DNA of 60,883 nucleotides, taken from NCBI RefSeq assembly GCF_013204885.1, contig NZ_JABMKX010000028.1, positions 1 to 60,883 of the forward strand, written 5' to 3'. The stretch comes from Paenibacillus tritici (GTDB taxonomy: Bacteria > Bacillota > Bacilli > Paenibacillales > Paenibacillaceae). The position numbers and the translations under genes were made by a program. Positions 1-9,417 of this stretch are shown piece by piece (position 1 is the stretch's first letter; each line of letters opens with the position of its first letter). The notes beneath the pieces are model-generated. The model made no database searches. It was not told where the DNA came from and saw only the letters and a list, made by a program, of their open reading frames with translations.

Positions 1-123
1 AATAGCGGATGAATCCAGTTTCTGGGAGTCGGGGTTCCCCCTCCCCCAGAAACACCTGCACCCCCAACCCGTAACCCGGGGAGGTACTTCTACTCTCTTA
101 CACAAACTTCTTGACGCTACCCT

Positions 124-206
124 GGTGGGTGAAATGAGGTGTATAAGTGCTCTTTAATTTGCCGGAGAGAGTTGGGTGGGTGAAATAAGGTGCATAAATG
201 CACCTT
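124..206. repeat. Direct repeat with 51-bp period
   Basis: Two similar copies of about 31 bp begin at 124 and 175, each opening with GGTGGGTGAAAT and then AGGTG.ATAA.TGC. They are exactly 51 bp apart. The second copy ends in the perfect inverted repeat AAGGTGCA/TGCACCTT (187-194 and 199-206). No convincing gene covers this stretch. The period equals that of the repeats at 19539-19665 and 34271-34566, although the sequences are only loosely alike. Confidence 0.6.
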
Positions 207-244
207 GGCACGCCCTGGCCCCACCCCACCGCGCCCCCTGCCCA

Positions 245-345
245 ACGTGCTACCCGTCCCACCGCGCTACCCGCCCTACCGCGCTACCCGCCCTACCGCG
301 CTACCCGCCCCACCGCGCTACCCGCCCACCGCGCAACCCGCCCCA
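245..345. repeat. 17-bp GC-rich tandem array
   Basis: Units of CCGCGCTACCCGCCCTA start at 262, 279, 296, 313 and 329, with a degenerate unit before them; the fourth unit is one base short. The short Pro/Arg-rich open frames that cross it in several phases are by-products of the repeat and lack ribosome binding sites. The rest of 1-512 contains no gene I can support. Confidence 0.8.
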
Positions 346-448
346 CCAATATGCCGGAAGCAGCCAGGTATATGAAAGGATGTGCCAAGCCGAAATATGA
401 GCCCCTAAATACGAAATCTGGGACCTATCACGGAGGGACTAAAACGCA

Positions 449-480
449 TACAATAAGTACACAGAGATGAAAACGCTTCA
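449..480 (+). promoter_or_regulatory. Possible promoter with cre-like site for the ABC operon
   Basis: A TACAAT hexamer at 449-454 could be a -10 element, but no good -35 is visible at the expected distance. TGAAAACGCTTCA at 468-480 resembles a catabolite-responsive element (consensus TGWAANCGNTNWCA) with one base missing. A CcpA site just after a sugar-transporter promoter would be expected in this group. The match is imperfect, so this is weak. Confidence 0.25.
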
Positions 481-512
481 CAATAAAGATAGGTATTCTG
501 GAGGTCCATACG

Positions 513-1502
513 ATGGAGAACAAACGAAGCACCAAGCCTGGTCCGGGAATCGGACCGCTTATTCCGGCCACAATCGAAACCGGTTCAGGTCGCAAGAATT
601 CACTGTGGAAAAGGTTTGTAGCCCAGCGTCATCTGCAGACGATGGCCCTGCTCGGCGTAGCCTGGATGGTCATCTTTAACTACATTCCAATCTATGGCTT
701 GATTATTTCCTTCAAGGAATATAACATCGTCAAGTCGATTGCCGAAGCCCCGTGGGTCGGTCTGGAGCATTTCCGGGAGCTGTTCGCTGACGATGATCTG
801 CCGAATGTCATCCGCAATACGCTCGGCATCAGCTTGATCAAGCTGCTTATCGGGTTCCCGCTGCCGATTATATTCGCACTGTTTCTCAATGAGGTCCGTT
901 CCATCCGGTATAAGAAAGCGATTCAGACGATCTCTTATCTGCCGCATTTCCTGTCCTGGGTCGTGCTTGGCGGCATCCTGGCCACCTGGCTGGCCGATGT
1001 AGGGATTATTAACAATATTCTGCTTGCCCTGAATCTGATCGACCAGCCGATCACTTACCTGGCGGAACCTAGTTACTTCTGGACCATCATCATTACCTCG
1101 GACATTTGGAAGGAGCTTGGCTGGTCAGCGATTATCTATCTCGCGGCGATCGCAGGTGTCTCTCCCGAAATGTATGAGGCGGCTACGATTGACGGGGCGG
1201 GACGTTTTCAGAAAATGTGGTTTGTCACACTTCCAGCAATCCGGGCAACGATCAGCATTCTGTTCGTGCTGGCAGTCAGCGGTGTACTGAACTCCAACTT
1301 CGACCAGATTCTGGTCCTGCGCAATTCACTGAACGACAGTACTTCTAACGTAATTGATTACTACATCTATCAGACAGGTATTATCTCTAACCGCTTCTCC
1401 TATTCTGCGGCGGTCACCCTGGTCAAAGCGGTCATTGCACTGATTCTGCTGCTGATTGCCAATCAGGTATCCAAAAAAATCAACGACACGTCGCTGTTCT
1501 AG
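513..1502 (+). CDS. Sugar ABC transporter permease (LplB/YtcP type)
   Basis: This 329-residue inner-membrane permease has a charged N-terminal tail of about 45 residues followed by six hydrophobic segments. The EAA loop that contacts the ATPase is clear (EAATIDGAGRFQKMWFVTLP, near residue 230). It belongs to the LplB-like branch of carbohydrate-uptake family 1 permeases, which import complex oligosaccharides. GGAGG lies 8 bases before the ATG. The partner permease follows after 18 bp and a binding lipoprotein after that. No ATPase is encoded nearby, so the complex probably uses a shared MsmX/UgpC-like ATPase, as is usual for this branch. The substrate cannot be told from sequence. Confidence 0.93.
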   Translation: MENKRSTKPGPGIGPLIPATIETGSGRKNSLWKRFVAQRHLQTMALLGVAWMVIFNYIPIYGLIISFKEYNIVKSIAEAPWVGLEHFRELFADDDLPNVIRNTLGISLIKLLIGFPLPIIFALFLNEVRSIRYKKAIQTISYLPHFLSWVVLGGILATWLADVGIINNILLALNLIDQPITYLAEPSYFWTIIITSDIWKELGWSAIIYLAAIAGVSPEMYEAATIDGAGRFQKMWFVTLPAIRATISILFVLAVSGVLNSNFDQILVLRNSLNDSTSNVIDYYIYQTGIISNRFSYSAAVTLVKAVIALILLLIANQVSKKINDTSLF

Positions 1503-1520
1503 GACAAGGAGGACCTATAT

Positions 1521-2411
1521 ATGTTTGCTCTCAAACGTAAAACCAAAGGCGAGGCTATCTTCGATATTGTCAACAACCTGGTGATGCTCTGCGTGTGCTT
1601 CCTGACGCTGTATCCGATCTGGTATGTGCTGGTCAACGCCTTCAATGACGGCAATGATGCCATGCTGGGCGGAATCTACTGGTGGCCGCGGATGATCACC
1701 CTGAAGAATTTTGAAGCAGTCTTCGCAAGTCCGGGGATTATGCTGGCGATGGGGATTACGGTTGCCAAGACGGTCATCGGTGTGGCTGTCCATGTCTTCT
1801 TCACCGCGATGGTAGCTTATGCGTTATCCCGCAGGGATCTGGTCGGCGGCAAAATTTACATTCTAATCGGTACGATTACCCTGTTCTTCAACGGCGGTCT
1901 GATTCCGACCTTCCTGCTGAACCGCGATCTTCATCTGCTCGATAACTTCCTGGTCTATATCATTCCTGTCATGTTCAGTTTCTTCGATCTCATCATCTTC
2001 ATGACCTTTTTCCGGGAAATTCCCGACGGTCTGGATGAGGCGGCGCGGATAGACGGAGCCAACGACTGGTCCATCCTCCTGCGGATCGTGCTTCCGGTAT
2101 CCATGCCGGTTATTGCGACCATTGCGCTGTTCCATGGCGTATATCAGTGGAATGATTATTTTGCCGGTATCATCTATGTCAACAATGTGGATCTGCAGCC
2201 GATTCAGACCTATCTGTTCCGGGTCGTGGCCCAGTCCAGTTCCAATACCATGATGACCGCTGTTCAAGGCAGCGCAGCAACGAGAACGGTCACTTCGCAG
2301 TCTATCAAGCTGGCAACAATGGTAGTGACAACGCTGCCTATCGTGTTCGTCTATCCATTCCTGCAGCGTTACTTCGTCAAAGGCATGATGATCGGCTCGA
2401 TCAAAGGCTAA
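1521..2411 (+). CDS. Sugar ABC transporter permease (LplC/YtcP type)
   Basis: The 296-residue second permease of the importer has six predicted membrane helices. Its EAA motif is EAARIDGANDWSILLRIVLP near residue 175, and the C-terminus ends in the typical family form (KGMMIGSIKG). AAGGAGG precedes the ATG. It follows the first permease by 18 bp and forms the heterodimeric membrane channel with it. The 96-bp gap to the next gene has no terminator, so the binding protein is probably on the same transcript. The substrate is unknown; the family handles oligosaccharides from plant or bacterial polysaccharides. Confidence 0.93.
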   Translation: MFALKRKTKGEAIFDIVNNLVMLCVCFLTLYPIWYVLVNAFNDGNDAMLGGIYWWPRMITLKNFEAVFASPGIMLAMGITVAKTVIGVAVHVFFTAMVAYALSRRDLVGGKIYILIGTITLFFNGGLIPTFLLNRDLHLLDNFLVYIIPVMFSFFDLIIFMTFFREIPDGLDEAARIDGANDWSILLRIVLPVSMPVIATIALFHGVYQWNDYFAGIIYVNNVDLQPIQTYLFRVVAQSSSNTMMTAVQGSAATRTVTSQSIKLATMVVTTLPIVFVYPFLQRYFVKGMMIGSIKG

Positions 2412-2507
2412 ACAGCCAAACCACAGGTAACTCCTCCAGCGCCCGGGTGTCTTAAGGGCTACGGGGTTGAGCTTATAATTAATTTTCTCTAGAAAAGGGG
2501 TAAACAA

Positions 2508-4211
2508 ATGGGCATGAAACATAAGCCAAAGAAAATGGTCCTGCTGCTCTTGGGACTAATGCTGACCTTCTCTGCAGCGGGCTGTTCCAGCAATAATAAT
2601 GCCGCAAGCGGAAATAAGGGGAATGACAAGCCGGCCAACACCGAAGCTACTACGGCACCGGCGACTGACACCACAGCCACAACAGCACCGGCAGCTTCAG
2701 CTGATGAACCGGGCTGGAAAAGCGACACTTCACCGATTACGTTTGACTGGTATCTGAACTTTGCCTGGTTCCCGAATAAATGGGGTGTAGACCCGACTTC
2801 GCAATATATTACCAAGAAGACCGGCGTTAATCTTAACTTTATCGTTCCGGCAGGTAATGAGAATGAGAAGCTGAACACGCTGATTGCTTCCGGCAAGCTG
2901 CCGGACTTCATCACACTCGGCTATTGGGAAGATGCCATTAAGAAAATGGTCGAAGGCGAGCTGGTGCTTCCGCTGAACAAGCTGGCTGAAGAATACGACC
3001 CGTATTTCTTCAAAGTGTCCGATAAAGACAAACTGGGCTGGTACACCCAGCCGGACGGCAATGTATACGGCTATCCTAACTCCTCCTCTTCTCCTGCAGA
3101 TTACGAGAAATACGGCGATACCTATGTATCGAACCAGACCTTCGTAGTCCGCAAGGATATCTATGAAGCAATCGGCAGCCCGGATATGCGTACGCCTGAA
3201 GGATTCCTCGCTGCGCTGAAGGCGGCACAGGAGAAATTCCCTCAGGTCAACGGCCAGCCGCTGATTCCGCTGGGTCTGCATGAGTTCACTGAGAACGGCA
3301 ATGACTCGCTGGAAGGCTACATTCAGAACTTCCTGGCAATTCCTTGGGAAAAAGACGGCAAGGTGTATGACCGCGAGACAGATCCTGAATATGTACGCTG
3401 GATGAAGACTCTCCGTCAGGCGAATCAGGACGGACTCTTGGCGAAGGACATCTTCATTGACAAACGTGCACAAATGGAAGAAAAGATCGTGCAGGGCCGC
3501 TACTTCGCTATGCTGTACCAGCGGACTGACTTTGCTTCCCAGCTCGGAACGATTTCGCAGAAGAATCCCGATCAGGTCTATATTGCTGTAGACGGACCGG
3601 CCAACACTAAGATGGACCCGCCTGAACTGAACGGCCCTGGGATCTCCGGCTGGACGGTAACGCTGATCTCCAAGGATGTTAAGGATAAAGCACGTGCGAT
3701 TAAATTCCTCAGCTATCTGAACAGTGAGGAAGGCAACAAGGATCTTTATCTGGGCGAAAAGGGTGTCAGCTATGATACAATTGACGGCAAGGACCAGTTC
3801 CTTCCCGAAGCGCTTAAGCTGATGAACACGGACCGTGCAGCATTTGATAAGCAATTCGGCTCCTCGTTCACGTTCTGGATGATGCAGAATACGAATATTA
3901 CGGACCAATGGAAACCGGAATCGGTTGAGCCTTACAAACAACTGGAAGACTGGACCAAAGGCAAGTCGATTAATACTTCCGAATTCCAGCTGATCGACCC
4001 TACCGGCAACTCGCCGGAAGGCATTGTCGCCACCAAGCTGAAACAGCTGCGCGGCAAAACGATGCCGAAGCTGCTTATGGCAGATTCCGATGCGGAATTT
4101 GATAAGATCTGGAGCGAATATCTGACCAAAAAAGAAAAAGAAGGCCAAGCGACCTTCGATGCTTACCGTCAGACGAAATATGAAGAAAACAAGAAAAAGC
4201 TAGGAATGTAG
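2508..4211 (+). CDS. Extracellular sugar-binding lipoprotein (LplA type)
   Basis: The 567-residue precursor has a lipoprotein signal peptide. After a Lys-rich start and a hydrophobic core comes the lipobox SAAGC, with the lipidated Cys at about residue 26, then a Thr/Ala/Pro-rich linker to about residue 70. The mature part is a large type I extracellular solute-binding domain (over 480 residues, typical of the LplA/YtcQ group) rich in Trp and Tyr, fitting carbohydrate stacking. It is the receptor for the two upstream permeases. The start has AAAAGGGG 7 bases upstream. A stem-loop follows the stop before the kinase gene. Confidence 0.92.
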   Translation: MGMKHKPKKMVLLLLGLMLTFSAAGCSSNNNAASGNKGNDKPANTEATTAPATDTTATTAPAASADEPGWKSDTSPITFDWYLNFAWFPNKWGVDPTSQYITKKTGVNLNFIVPAGNENEKLNTLIASGKLPDFITLGYWEDAIKKMVEGELVLPLNKLAEEYDPYFFKVSDKDKLGWYTQPDGNVYGYPNSSSSPADYEKYGDTYVSNQTFVVRKDIYEAIGSPDMRTPEGFLAALKAAQEKFPQVNGQPLIPLGLHEFTENGNDSLEGYIQNFLAIPWEKDGKVYDRETDPEYVRWMKTLRQANQDGLLAKDIFIDKRAQMEEKIVQGRYFAMLYQRTDFASQLGTISQKNPDQVYIAVDGPANTKMDPPELNGPGISGWTVTLISKDVKDKARAIKFLSYLNSEEGNKDLYLGEKGVSYDTIDGKDQFLPEALKLMNTDRAAFDKQFGSSFTFWMMQNTNITDQWKPESVEPYKQLEDWTKGKSINTSEFQLIDPTGNSPEGIVATKLKQLRGKTMPKLLMADSDAEFDKIWSEYLTKKEKEGQATFDAYRQTKYEENKKKLGM

Positions 4212-4225
4212 CTTTCTATACCGGA

Positions 4226-4257
4226 CCCAATTGCCCGCCGTCCGCGGGCTTTTGGGT
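4226..4257 (+). terminator. Stem-loop after the binding-protein gene
   Basis: GCCCGC (4233-4238) pairs with GCGGGC (4244-4249), followed by TTTT. Outer arms ACCCAA/TTGGGT extend the stem. It lies 14 bases after the stop codon and could lower, rather than abolish, read-through into the kinase and regulator genes. Confidence 0.6.
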
Positions 4258-4299
4258 TATTTTAAAGTTGGGCGGCAGAAAGGTAACGGAGAGGTGAGC

Positions 4300-6195
4300 A
4301 TGCGCGAGCGTACAGGAGCATTATGGAATTCTTTCCGCTATTGGTGGGGGCGGAGGTCACTGCAAAGCCGGCTGATTGCGGCCTATATCTTCATTATTCT
4401 GGGCCCCAGCCTGCTGGTGTCCTTCTATTCGTATAAGGCAATCAACAATACCTATATGCGGGATTCCATCGAGAAGAACAGCTATCTGCTGCAGATGGAG
4501 AAGCTCTATGTGCTCAACCAGATTGAAGCGATGGCACGGGTAGCCCAGATGGCATCTTCGGATAAAGGGGTGGAGAGCTATCTCGTCAGTGAAGACGATC
4601 CCACACTTGGGGAACTGATTGATTTCAATACAACCACCTATGTGAGCTTGAGCCAGATGCAGTTCAATAATCCGAATATAGAGCATTTGCGGCTTTTTTC
4701 CGCCAGCAGGAATGTGCATGAGCTGTGGCCGGTGATCTTCCGTGAGGACCGGGTATCCATGGAGCCGTGGTTTCAAAAGGCACTGCAGCGGGAGGGGGAG
4801 CACTTCTGGTCCTTTCAAAAGACCGATCCCGACCTCATGAGGCGCTATTCCGGGGAAGTGGAGCCTGGCCCCGCCAAGGTCTCCCTGCTGAAAGAGATCA
4901 GCATTCCTAAAGGCCACCATGTCGGAATGGTTCAGGTGGATATGCTGCTGAGCAAGTTCGTGCCCAAGGCGTATACGTCTGTACAGGATAATGAATCCCA
5001 GATGATGCTCGCTGATGCGGAGCTGAATCTGTTTACCCGGACGGACCACTCTGTCTTGCCGGAGAATGCGGGATTGGCTGCGGCCATCAAAGACAGGCTG
5101 GCGGTATTCCGCAAGACTGGTGAATGGGAGATGGAATATAAGGAGAACGGGAATTCCTTCATGTTAATTCAGGCGCCGCTGGAGCAGATTGACGCCTCGC
5201 TGGTCACGGTGGTCTCGATGAAGGGCTTAATGATGGATATTTCGCGGACGCGGAATCTGATAATCGGGGTGAACATCGGCTTTATTTTCCTGGTGACGGC
5301 CATTGCTTATGTGCTGAACGCATTTATTCTGAAGAATCTCCGCCGCCTGACCGAAACGATGAAAAAAGTGCGCCGGGGCGAGCCGTATGGCAGTATCCGG
5401 GTTAGCGGGGGCGGTGAGGTCGGTGAGCTGGCACATCATTTCTCCAAGCTGATGAACACCATCAATACGCTGGTCGCGCAGGCGGTGCATAAGCAGGCGT
5501 TGTCCAAGGAAGCGGAGCTGCGGACCCTGCATAATCAGATTGACGCCCATTTCCTCTATAATACGCTGGAGAATATCAAAATGCTGGCGGAAATTGAGAA
5601 TCAGCGGACGATCTCAGATGCTCTGACCCGGCTCGGCGGTATGATGCGGTATAATTTCAAGTGGACCGGTGAATATGTGAAGCTGAGAGACGAGATCCGT
5701 CACATTCAGAATTACGTAGAGGTAATGAATATAAGGTTCGAACACACGATTCAGTTGGAGCTTAATATTGACAGCACTTATCTGGAAGTGGAGGTGCTTA
5801 AGATGTCACTGCAGCCGATTGTTGAGAACAGCGTGAAGCATGCCTGGAACGCAGAAGGGGTGGAGCTCACGGACCGGATTGTACGAATTGATCTTACGGA
5901 GGCCGAAGGTGATATCTTCATTGTCGTCCGCGATAATGGTCTGGGGCTGACCCCGGAGCGGCTGACCCAGCTGCATGAAGGGATTTATGCGAAGGAGGAA
6001 CCGGGGGCGGACCCTTCCGGGACCAGCAGAGGCGGATATAAGGCGGGAGGCGTCGGGCTGCGTAATGTGCATCAGCGCCTGCAGCTATTCTACGGTGAGG
6101 CCTATGGACTGGAAGTGCAGAGCGAAGCAGGGAAATGGACCGCTGTGTACATGTCTCTGCCCAAAGTTCTATTAACGGGGGATAACCAGCGATGA
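4300..6195 (+). CDS. YesM-type sensor histidine kinase
   Basis: This 631-residue membrane kinase has a first transmembrane helix near residues 24-45, an extracytoplasmic dCache-like sensor region, a second helix near 320-340, then HAMP. The His_kinase block has AHFLYNTLENI with phospho-acceptor His at about residue 417. A HATPase_c domain follows with LQPIVENSVKHA (N box) and DNGLGL plus GVGLRNV (G boxes). The open frame begins 69 bases earlier, but ATG 4300 is preferred because of the nearby purine-rich GGAGAGGTGA. It overlaps the next gene by 4 bp. The pair probably senses the sugar imported by the upstream transporter. Confidence 0.92.
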   Translation: MRERTGALWNSFRYWWGRRSLQSRLIAAYIFIILGPSLLVSFYSYKAINNTYMRDSIEKNSYLLQMEKLYVLNQIEAMARVAQMASSDKGVESYLVSEDDPTLGELIDFNTTTYVSLSQMQFNNPNIEHLRLFSASRNVHELWPVIFREDRVSMEPWFQKALQREGEHFWSFQKTDPDLMRRYSGEVEPGPAKVSLLKEISIPKGHHVGMVQVDMLLSKFVPKAYTSVQDNESQMMLADAELNLFTRTDHSVLPENAGLAAAIKDRLAVFRKTGEWEMEYKENGNSFMLIQAPLEQIDASLVTVVSMKGLMMDISRTRNLIIGVNIGFIFLVTAIAYVLNAFILKNLRRLTETMKKVRRGEPYGSIRVSGGGEVGELAHHFSKLMNTINTLVAQAVHKQALSKEAELRTLHNQIDAHFLYNTLENIKMLAEIENQRTISDALTRLGGMMRYNFKWTGEYVKLRDEIRHIQNYVEVMNIRFEHTIQLELNIDSTYLEVEVLKMSLQPIVENSVKHAWNAEGVELTDRIVRIDLTEAEGDIFIVVRDNGLGLTPERLTQLHEGIYAKEEPGADPSGTSRGGYKAGGVGLRNVHQRLQLFYGEAYGLEVQSEAGKWTAVYMSLPKVLLTGDNQR

Positions 6196-7775
6196 CGAAT
6201 CTGATGATTGTAGATGATGAAAAGATGATCCGCCAAGGCCTGAAGGTGATGATCGAACGGGAATATCCGGCTCTCTACAGTATATCAATGGCAGGAAACG
6301 GTGCCGAAGCACTGGAGCAGTACAGGCAGCAGCGGCAAGATGTGATTATAACCGATATCCGGATGCCGATCATGGACGGAATTACGCTGCTGGAACGGCT
6401 GTCTGCGGAGGCAGGACCGGGAGAGGCGCCGGCTGTCATTATCCTCAGCGGACATGATGACTTTGAATATGCCAAAAGCGCGATCCGCTACCGCGTCAAG
6501 GATTATCTGCTGAAGCCGATCCGCCGCGAGGAGCTGTTCGAGATTCTTGAACGGATTGCCAGGGAGGAGGCGGACCGGGAGTCCAGCAGCCACAAGCAGA
6601 AGCAGGAAGCAGAGGGCTACCGCCGTGAGCTGCGGGCTGCCCGCCTGCGGGGACTTCTGATGCAGCAGGAGGCGGAAGTATCGGCTGCACAGCAGGAGGA
6701 GCTTGCGGGGCTTGCGGTGCCTTTTACCATAGGCGTATTGAGCTATTATCACAGCGACGGCGTACGGATGAAGGCCGGGGATGTGCAGGGGCTGCTGGAG
6801 CAGCTCATAGGACCACTGGAGCAGAAATTCACAGAGATCCTGACGGATGGAGACGGGAAGCTGGTGCTGGTTGGCAGCGGAGAGAGCTTCCTGGAGCTGG
6901 CAAGGAAGGCCGAAGCGAAGGAGCTTAAGCGGCTGCTGCTCGGAATCAGCAGTGAGAGCCGCAGTGCGGAGCAGTTCCGTACAGGTTACCTCGAAGCCTG
7001 CCGGGCGCTGCAGTATACGTTCCTGTCCCCTCAGGCCAGCTTCGTGGACTATTCGGATATTCAGGCCGGGCGCCTGAGCTTCCCTACCCCGGAAGAGGAG
7101 CTGCGCAAGCTGCTTAATATGCTGGGGACCGGGCGGGAGAAGGAGATTAAGGCGCTGCTTGGCGTTATTTTTCAGACTGAGCATCTGCTTAATCTGGATC
7201 TGGCTTACCTGGAGAACGTAGGGCGGAGTATCAATGAACGCGTGCTCGATGAGGTATTCCGTGTGCATGGTGAGGCTTCGGTGGAAGTCTTGAAGCTCTA
7301 CCGCCTGGTGGGCAATCTGCACAACTTCCGCCATTTCCACGACTATTACCGTGCGCTGGAGCATTTGCTCCTGAGCGTGAACGATTATATTATAGGAATC
7401 AAGTCTGCCCATACCGAACATGCCGACATGGAGGAAGCGCTGGCTTATATCGAAGCGAATTATACCCGTCCGCTGAACATGGCTATGGTCAGTAATTATG
7501 TCTCCCTGAACTATTCTTATTTCAGTGAAGCGTTCAAGGCTTATACCGGAGAGAGCTTCGTGCTGTATCTCAAAAAAGTCCGCATTCGCCACGCCAAAGA
7601 GCTGCTGGCCGATAACCGGGTCAAGCTGGCCGGTGTCTCGGAGGCTGTCGGCTTTGAGAACAGCAAGCAATTCGCGCGGGTATTCCGGGAGCTGGAGGGC
7701 ATCTCTCCCGGCGAGTTCCGGGCGAAGCTGCTGATGGGTCGATATCCCGGCCAGGCCGAGGATAAAGAGTCTTAG
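6192..7775 (+). CDS. YesN-type response regulator, AraC family
   Basis: This 527-residue regulator has an N-terminal receiver domain with acidic pocket DDE (residues 8-10), phospho-acceptor Asp55 in ITDIRMPIMDG and the conserved Lys in YLLKPI near residue 105. A coiled linker is followed by a middle region, and the C-terminal 100 residues form the double helix-turn-helix of AraC proteins (ALAYIEANYTRPLNMAMVS and later SEAVGFENSKQFARVF). ATGA overlap with the kinase indicates translational coupling. Known members control neighbouring sugar transporter operons, so the likely target is the promoter before 513. Confidence 0.93.
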   Translation: MTNLMIVDDEKMIRQGLKVMIEREYPALYSISMAGNGAEALEQYRQQRQDVIITDIRMPIMDGITLLERLSAEAGPGEAPAVIILSGHDDFEYAKSAIRYRVKDYLLKPIRREELFEILERIAREEADRESSSHKQKQEAEGYRRELRAARLRGLLMQQEAEVSAAQQEELAGLAVPFTIGVLSYYHSDGVRMKAGDVQGLLEQLIGPLEQKFTEILTDGDGKLVLVGSGESFLELARKAEAKELKRLLLGISSESRSAEQFRTGYLEACRALQYTFLSPQASFVDYSDIQAGRLSFPTPEEELRKLLNMLGTGREKEIKALLGVIFQTEHLLNLDLAYLENVGRSINERVLDEVFRVHGEASVEVLKLYRLVGNLHNFRHFHDYYRALEHLLLSVNDYIIGIKSAHTEHADMEEALAYIEANYTRPLNMAMVSNYVSLNYSYFSEAFKAYTGESFVLYLKKVRIRHAKELLADNRVKLAGVSEAVGFENSKQFARVFRELEGISPGEFRAKLLMGRYPGQAEDKES

Positions 7776-7905
7776 GGACCGGCAGCGGCCGAAAGTCCAA
7801 ATGTTCACCGCAGTGACGATGAAGCTTCAAGTTCCACACTTAGGTGCGTCTTATATTAGGTAGTGAGTCTTATTTAGGTTGAATGGAAGGTCTGGAGGTA
7901 GGAAC

Positions 7906-8709
7906 ATGGAAGAAGTACAAGGAACACTGATTACAGTAGAGACACTTGCCGAAGATTTCCGGAGACTGGGCGTGCAGGAAGGAATGACGGTGCTGCTGCA
8001 TTCTTCCTTCAAATCCCTGGGGCAGTGGGTAGCGGGGGGACCGGTTGCTGTGATCCTGGCGCTGGAGCAGGTGCTGGGGAAAGTAGGCACACTGGTGATG
8101 CCGACGCAATCCGCGGATCTGACCGATCCGTCAGGCTGGAGCAATCCGCCGGTGCCGGAGGCCTGGTGGCCGGACATCCGCGAGTATATGCCTGCGTACG
8201 ACCCGGACCTGACCCCGCTGAGAGGCATGGGGATTATTCCGGATTGCTTCCGCAAGCAGCAGGGCGTCCGGCGCAGCGGACATCCGATTGATTCTTTTGC
8301 CGCCTGGGGGAAGCACCGGGATCTCATCATTGACGGGCATGGTCTGGAGTATGCCTTCGGTGAGCAGTCTCCGCTGGCCCGGATCTATGAGCTGGGGGGA
8401 AGCGTGCTGCTGCTGGGTGTAGACCATCTGAATAACACCTCGCTGCATCTGGCGGAATACCGGGCGGACTATGACGGGAAGCAGGAGGTCATGGCAGCCG
8501 CGCCGATGATGGTAGATGGTATCAGGCAATGGGTGGAATTCAGTGACTACAACTGGAACTCGGATGATTTTGCGGAGCTTGGTCTGGACTTCGGCAAGGA
8601 GACCGGGCTTATTGCCACGGGCCTGGTGGCTGGTTCAAGGGCACAGCTGATCCCGCAGCGGGAGATTGTAGATTATGCGGTGAAGTGGCTGGAACGCAGA
8701 CGCACATGA
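7906..8709 (+). CDS. AAC(3)-family N-acetyltransferase
   Basis: The 267-residue protein has the Antibiotic_NAT (aminoglycoside 3-N-acetyltransferase) fold. Recognisable parts are LLHSSFKSLG near residue 35, the acetyl-CoA/substrate segment with VMPTQSADLTDPS, RRSGHPIDSFAAWG, and GVDHLNNTSLHLAEYRA, which carries the conserved His. The reaction of the family is transfer of acetyl from acetyl-CoA to an amine. Chromosomal Bacillales members such as YokD have no proven natural substrate, so antibiotic resistance should not be assumed. GGAGG before ATG 7906 decides the start; the frame is open 27 bases further upstream. Confidence 0.88.
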   Translation: MEEVQGTLITVETLAEDFRRLGVQEGMTVLLHSSFKSLGQWVAGGPVAVILALEQVLGKVGTLVMPTQSADLTDPSGWSNPPVPEAWWPDIREYMPAYDPDLTPLRGMGIIPDCFRKQQGVRRSGHPIDSFAAWGKHRDLIIDGHGLEYAFGEQSPLARIYELGGSVLLLGVDHLNNTSLHLAEYRADYDGKQEVMAAAPMMVDGIRQWVEFSDYNWNSDDFAELGLDFGKETGLIATGLVAGSRAQLIPQREIVDYAVKWLERRRT

Positions 8710-8778
8710 GACTTACGGCATCATGAGTTATGATGGATAGAGCAAAGAGAGAGATCGTCTTGAGGGGAGAAGGGTTTC

Positions 8779-9417
8779 ATGACTACAACAACAATATACA
8801 TTACCCGGCACGGGCAGACCGAATGGAATGTGCAGAAGCGGATGCAGGGCCATCAGGATTCGGAGCTTACGCCGCTTGGGGTGCAGCAGGCAGAGTGGCT
8901 GAGCCGGGGCCTGCAGGGTGTTCATCTGGACGCGGTATATGCCAGCTCCAGTACCCGGGCGCTGCGGACTGCAGAGATAATCCGGGGAGAGCGGACGCTG
9001 CTGCTAACCGCCTGCGATGAATTCAAAGAGATCGGCATGGGCGTCTGGGAGGGCCGGGATTCCGCGGAGCTGGAGCTTCAGTATCCGGAGCAGCACCTGT
9101 TCTTCTGGGGCGACCCGGAGCAGTTCAGTGTCGAGGGCAGCGAGACCTTCGCTGCGGTGCAGGAACGTGCGCTCCGCAAGCTGCGGGAGATTATAGATCT
9201 CCACGCAGGCGGCACGGTACTCATTGTGACGCATACGGTAGTGATTAAGGTGTTGATGGCTTATTTTGAAGACCGGGCGATGAATAAGCTGTGGGATCTG
9301 CCCTACATCTATCCCACCTGTCTATGCAGGATTGATATTACGGACGGTGTCCCCGAGATTGTGCTGCATGGCGACACCAGTCATTATGAGACCAGTGAGA
9401 ACGGGATGGAATCCTGA
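8779..9417 (+). CDS. Histidine phosphatase family protein (PGM-like)
   Basis: The 212-residue protein belongs to the branch-1 histidine phosphatase superfamily. The catalytic RHG motif is at residues 8-10 (YITRHGQTEWN), the Arg of SSTRALRTAEI follows, then Glu in MGVWEGRD and the second catalytic His in VTHTVVIKVLM. Family members include cofactor-dependent phosphoglycerate mutases and broad phosphatases such as PhoE; the lack of the longer PGM loops favours a phosphatase. GAGGGGAGAAGGG precedes the ATG. It lies 69 bp after the acetyltransferase gene and may be co-transcribed. Confidence 0.9.
   Translation: MTTTTIYITRHGQTEWNVQKRMQGHQDSELTPLGVQQAEWLSRGLQGVHLDAVYASSSTRALRTAEIIRGERTLLLTACDEFKEIGMGVWEGRDSAELELQYPEQHLFFWGDPEQFSVEGSETFAAVQERALRKLREIIDLHAGGTVLIVTHTVVIKVLMAYFEDRAMNKLWDLPYIYPTCLCRIDITDGVPEIVLHGDTSHYETSENGMES

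Noticed and set aside
468..480. TGAAAACGCTTCA as a firm CcpA (cre) site
   Set aside because: One base is missing relative to consensus and the promoter hexamers are weak. It is kept only as a low-confidence regulatory feature.
2730..4148. Open frame of 472 codons opposite the binding-protein gene
   Set aside because: It is antisense to a well-supported lipoprotein gene, has no start signal and has no recognisable domain.
7906..8709. Clinical-type aminoglycoside resistance gene
   Set aside because: The fold is AAC(3)-like, but chromosomal Bacillales homologues have no proven resistance role, and there is no mobile context around it.
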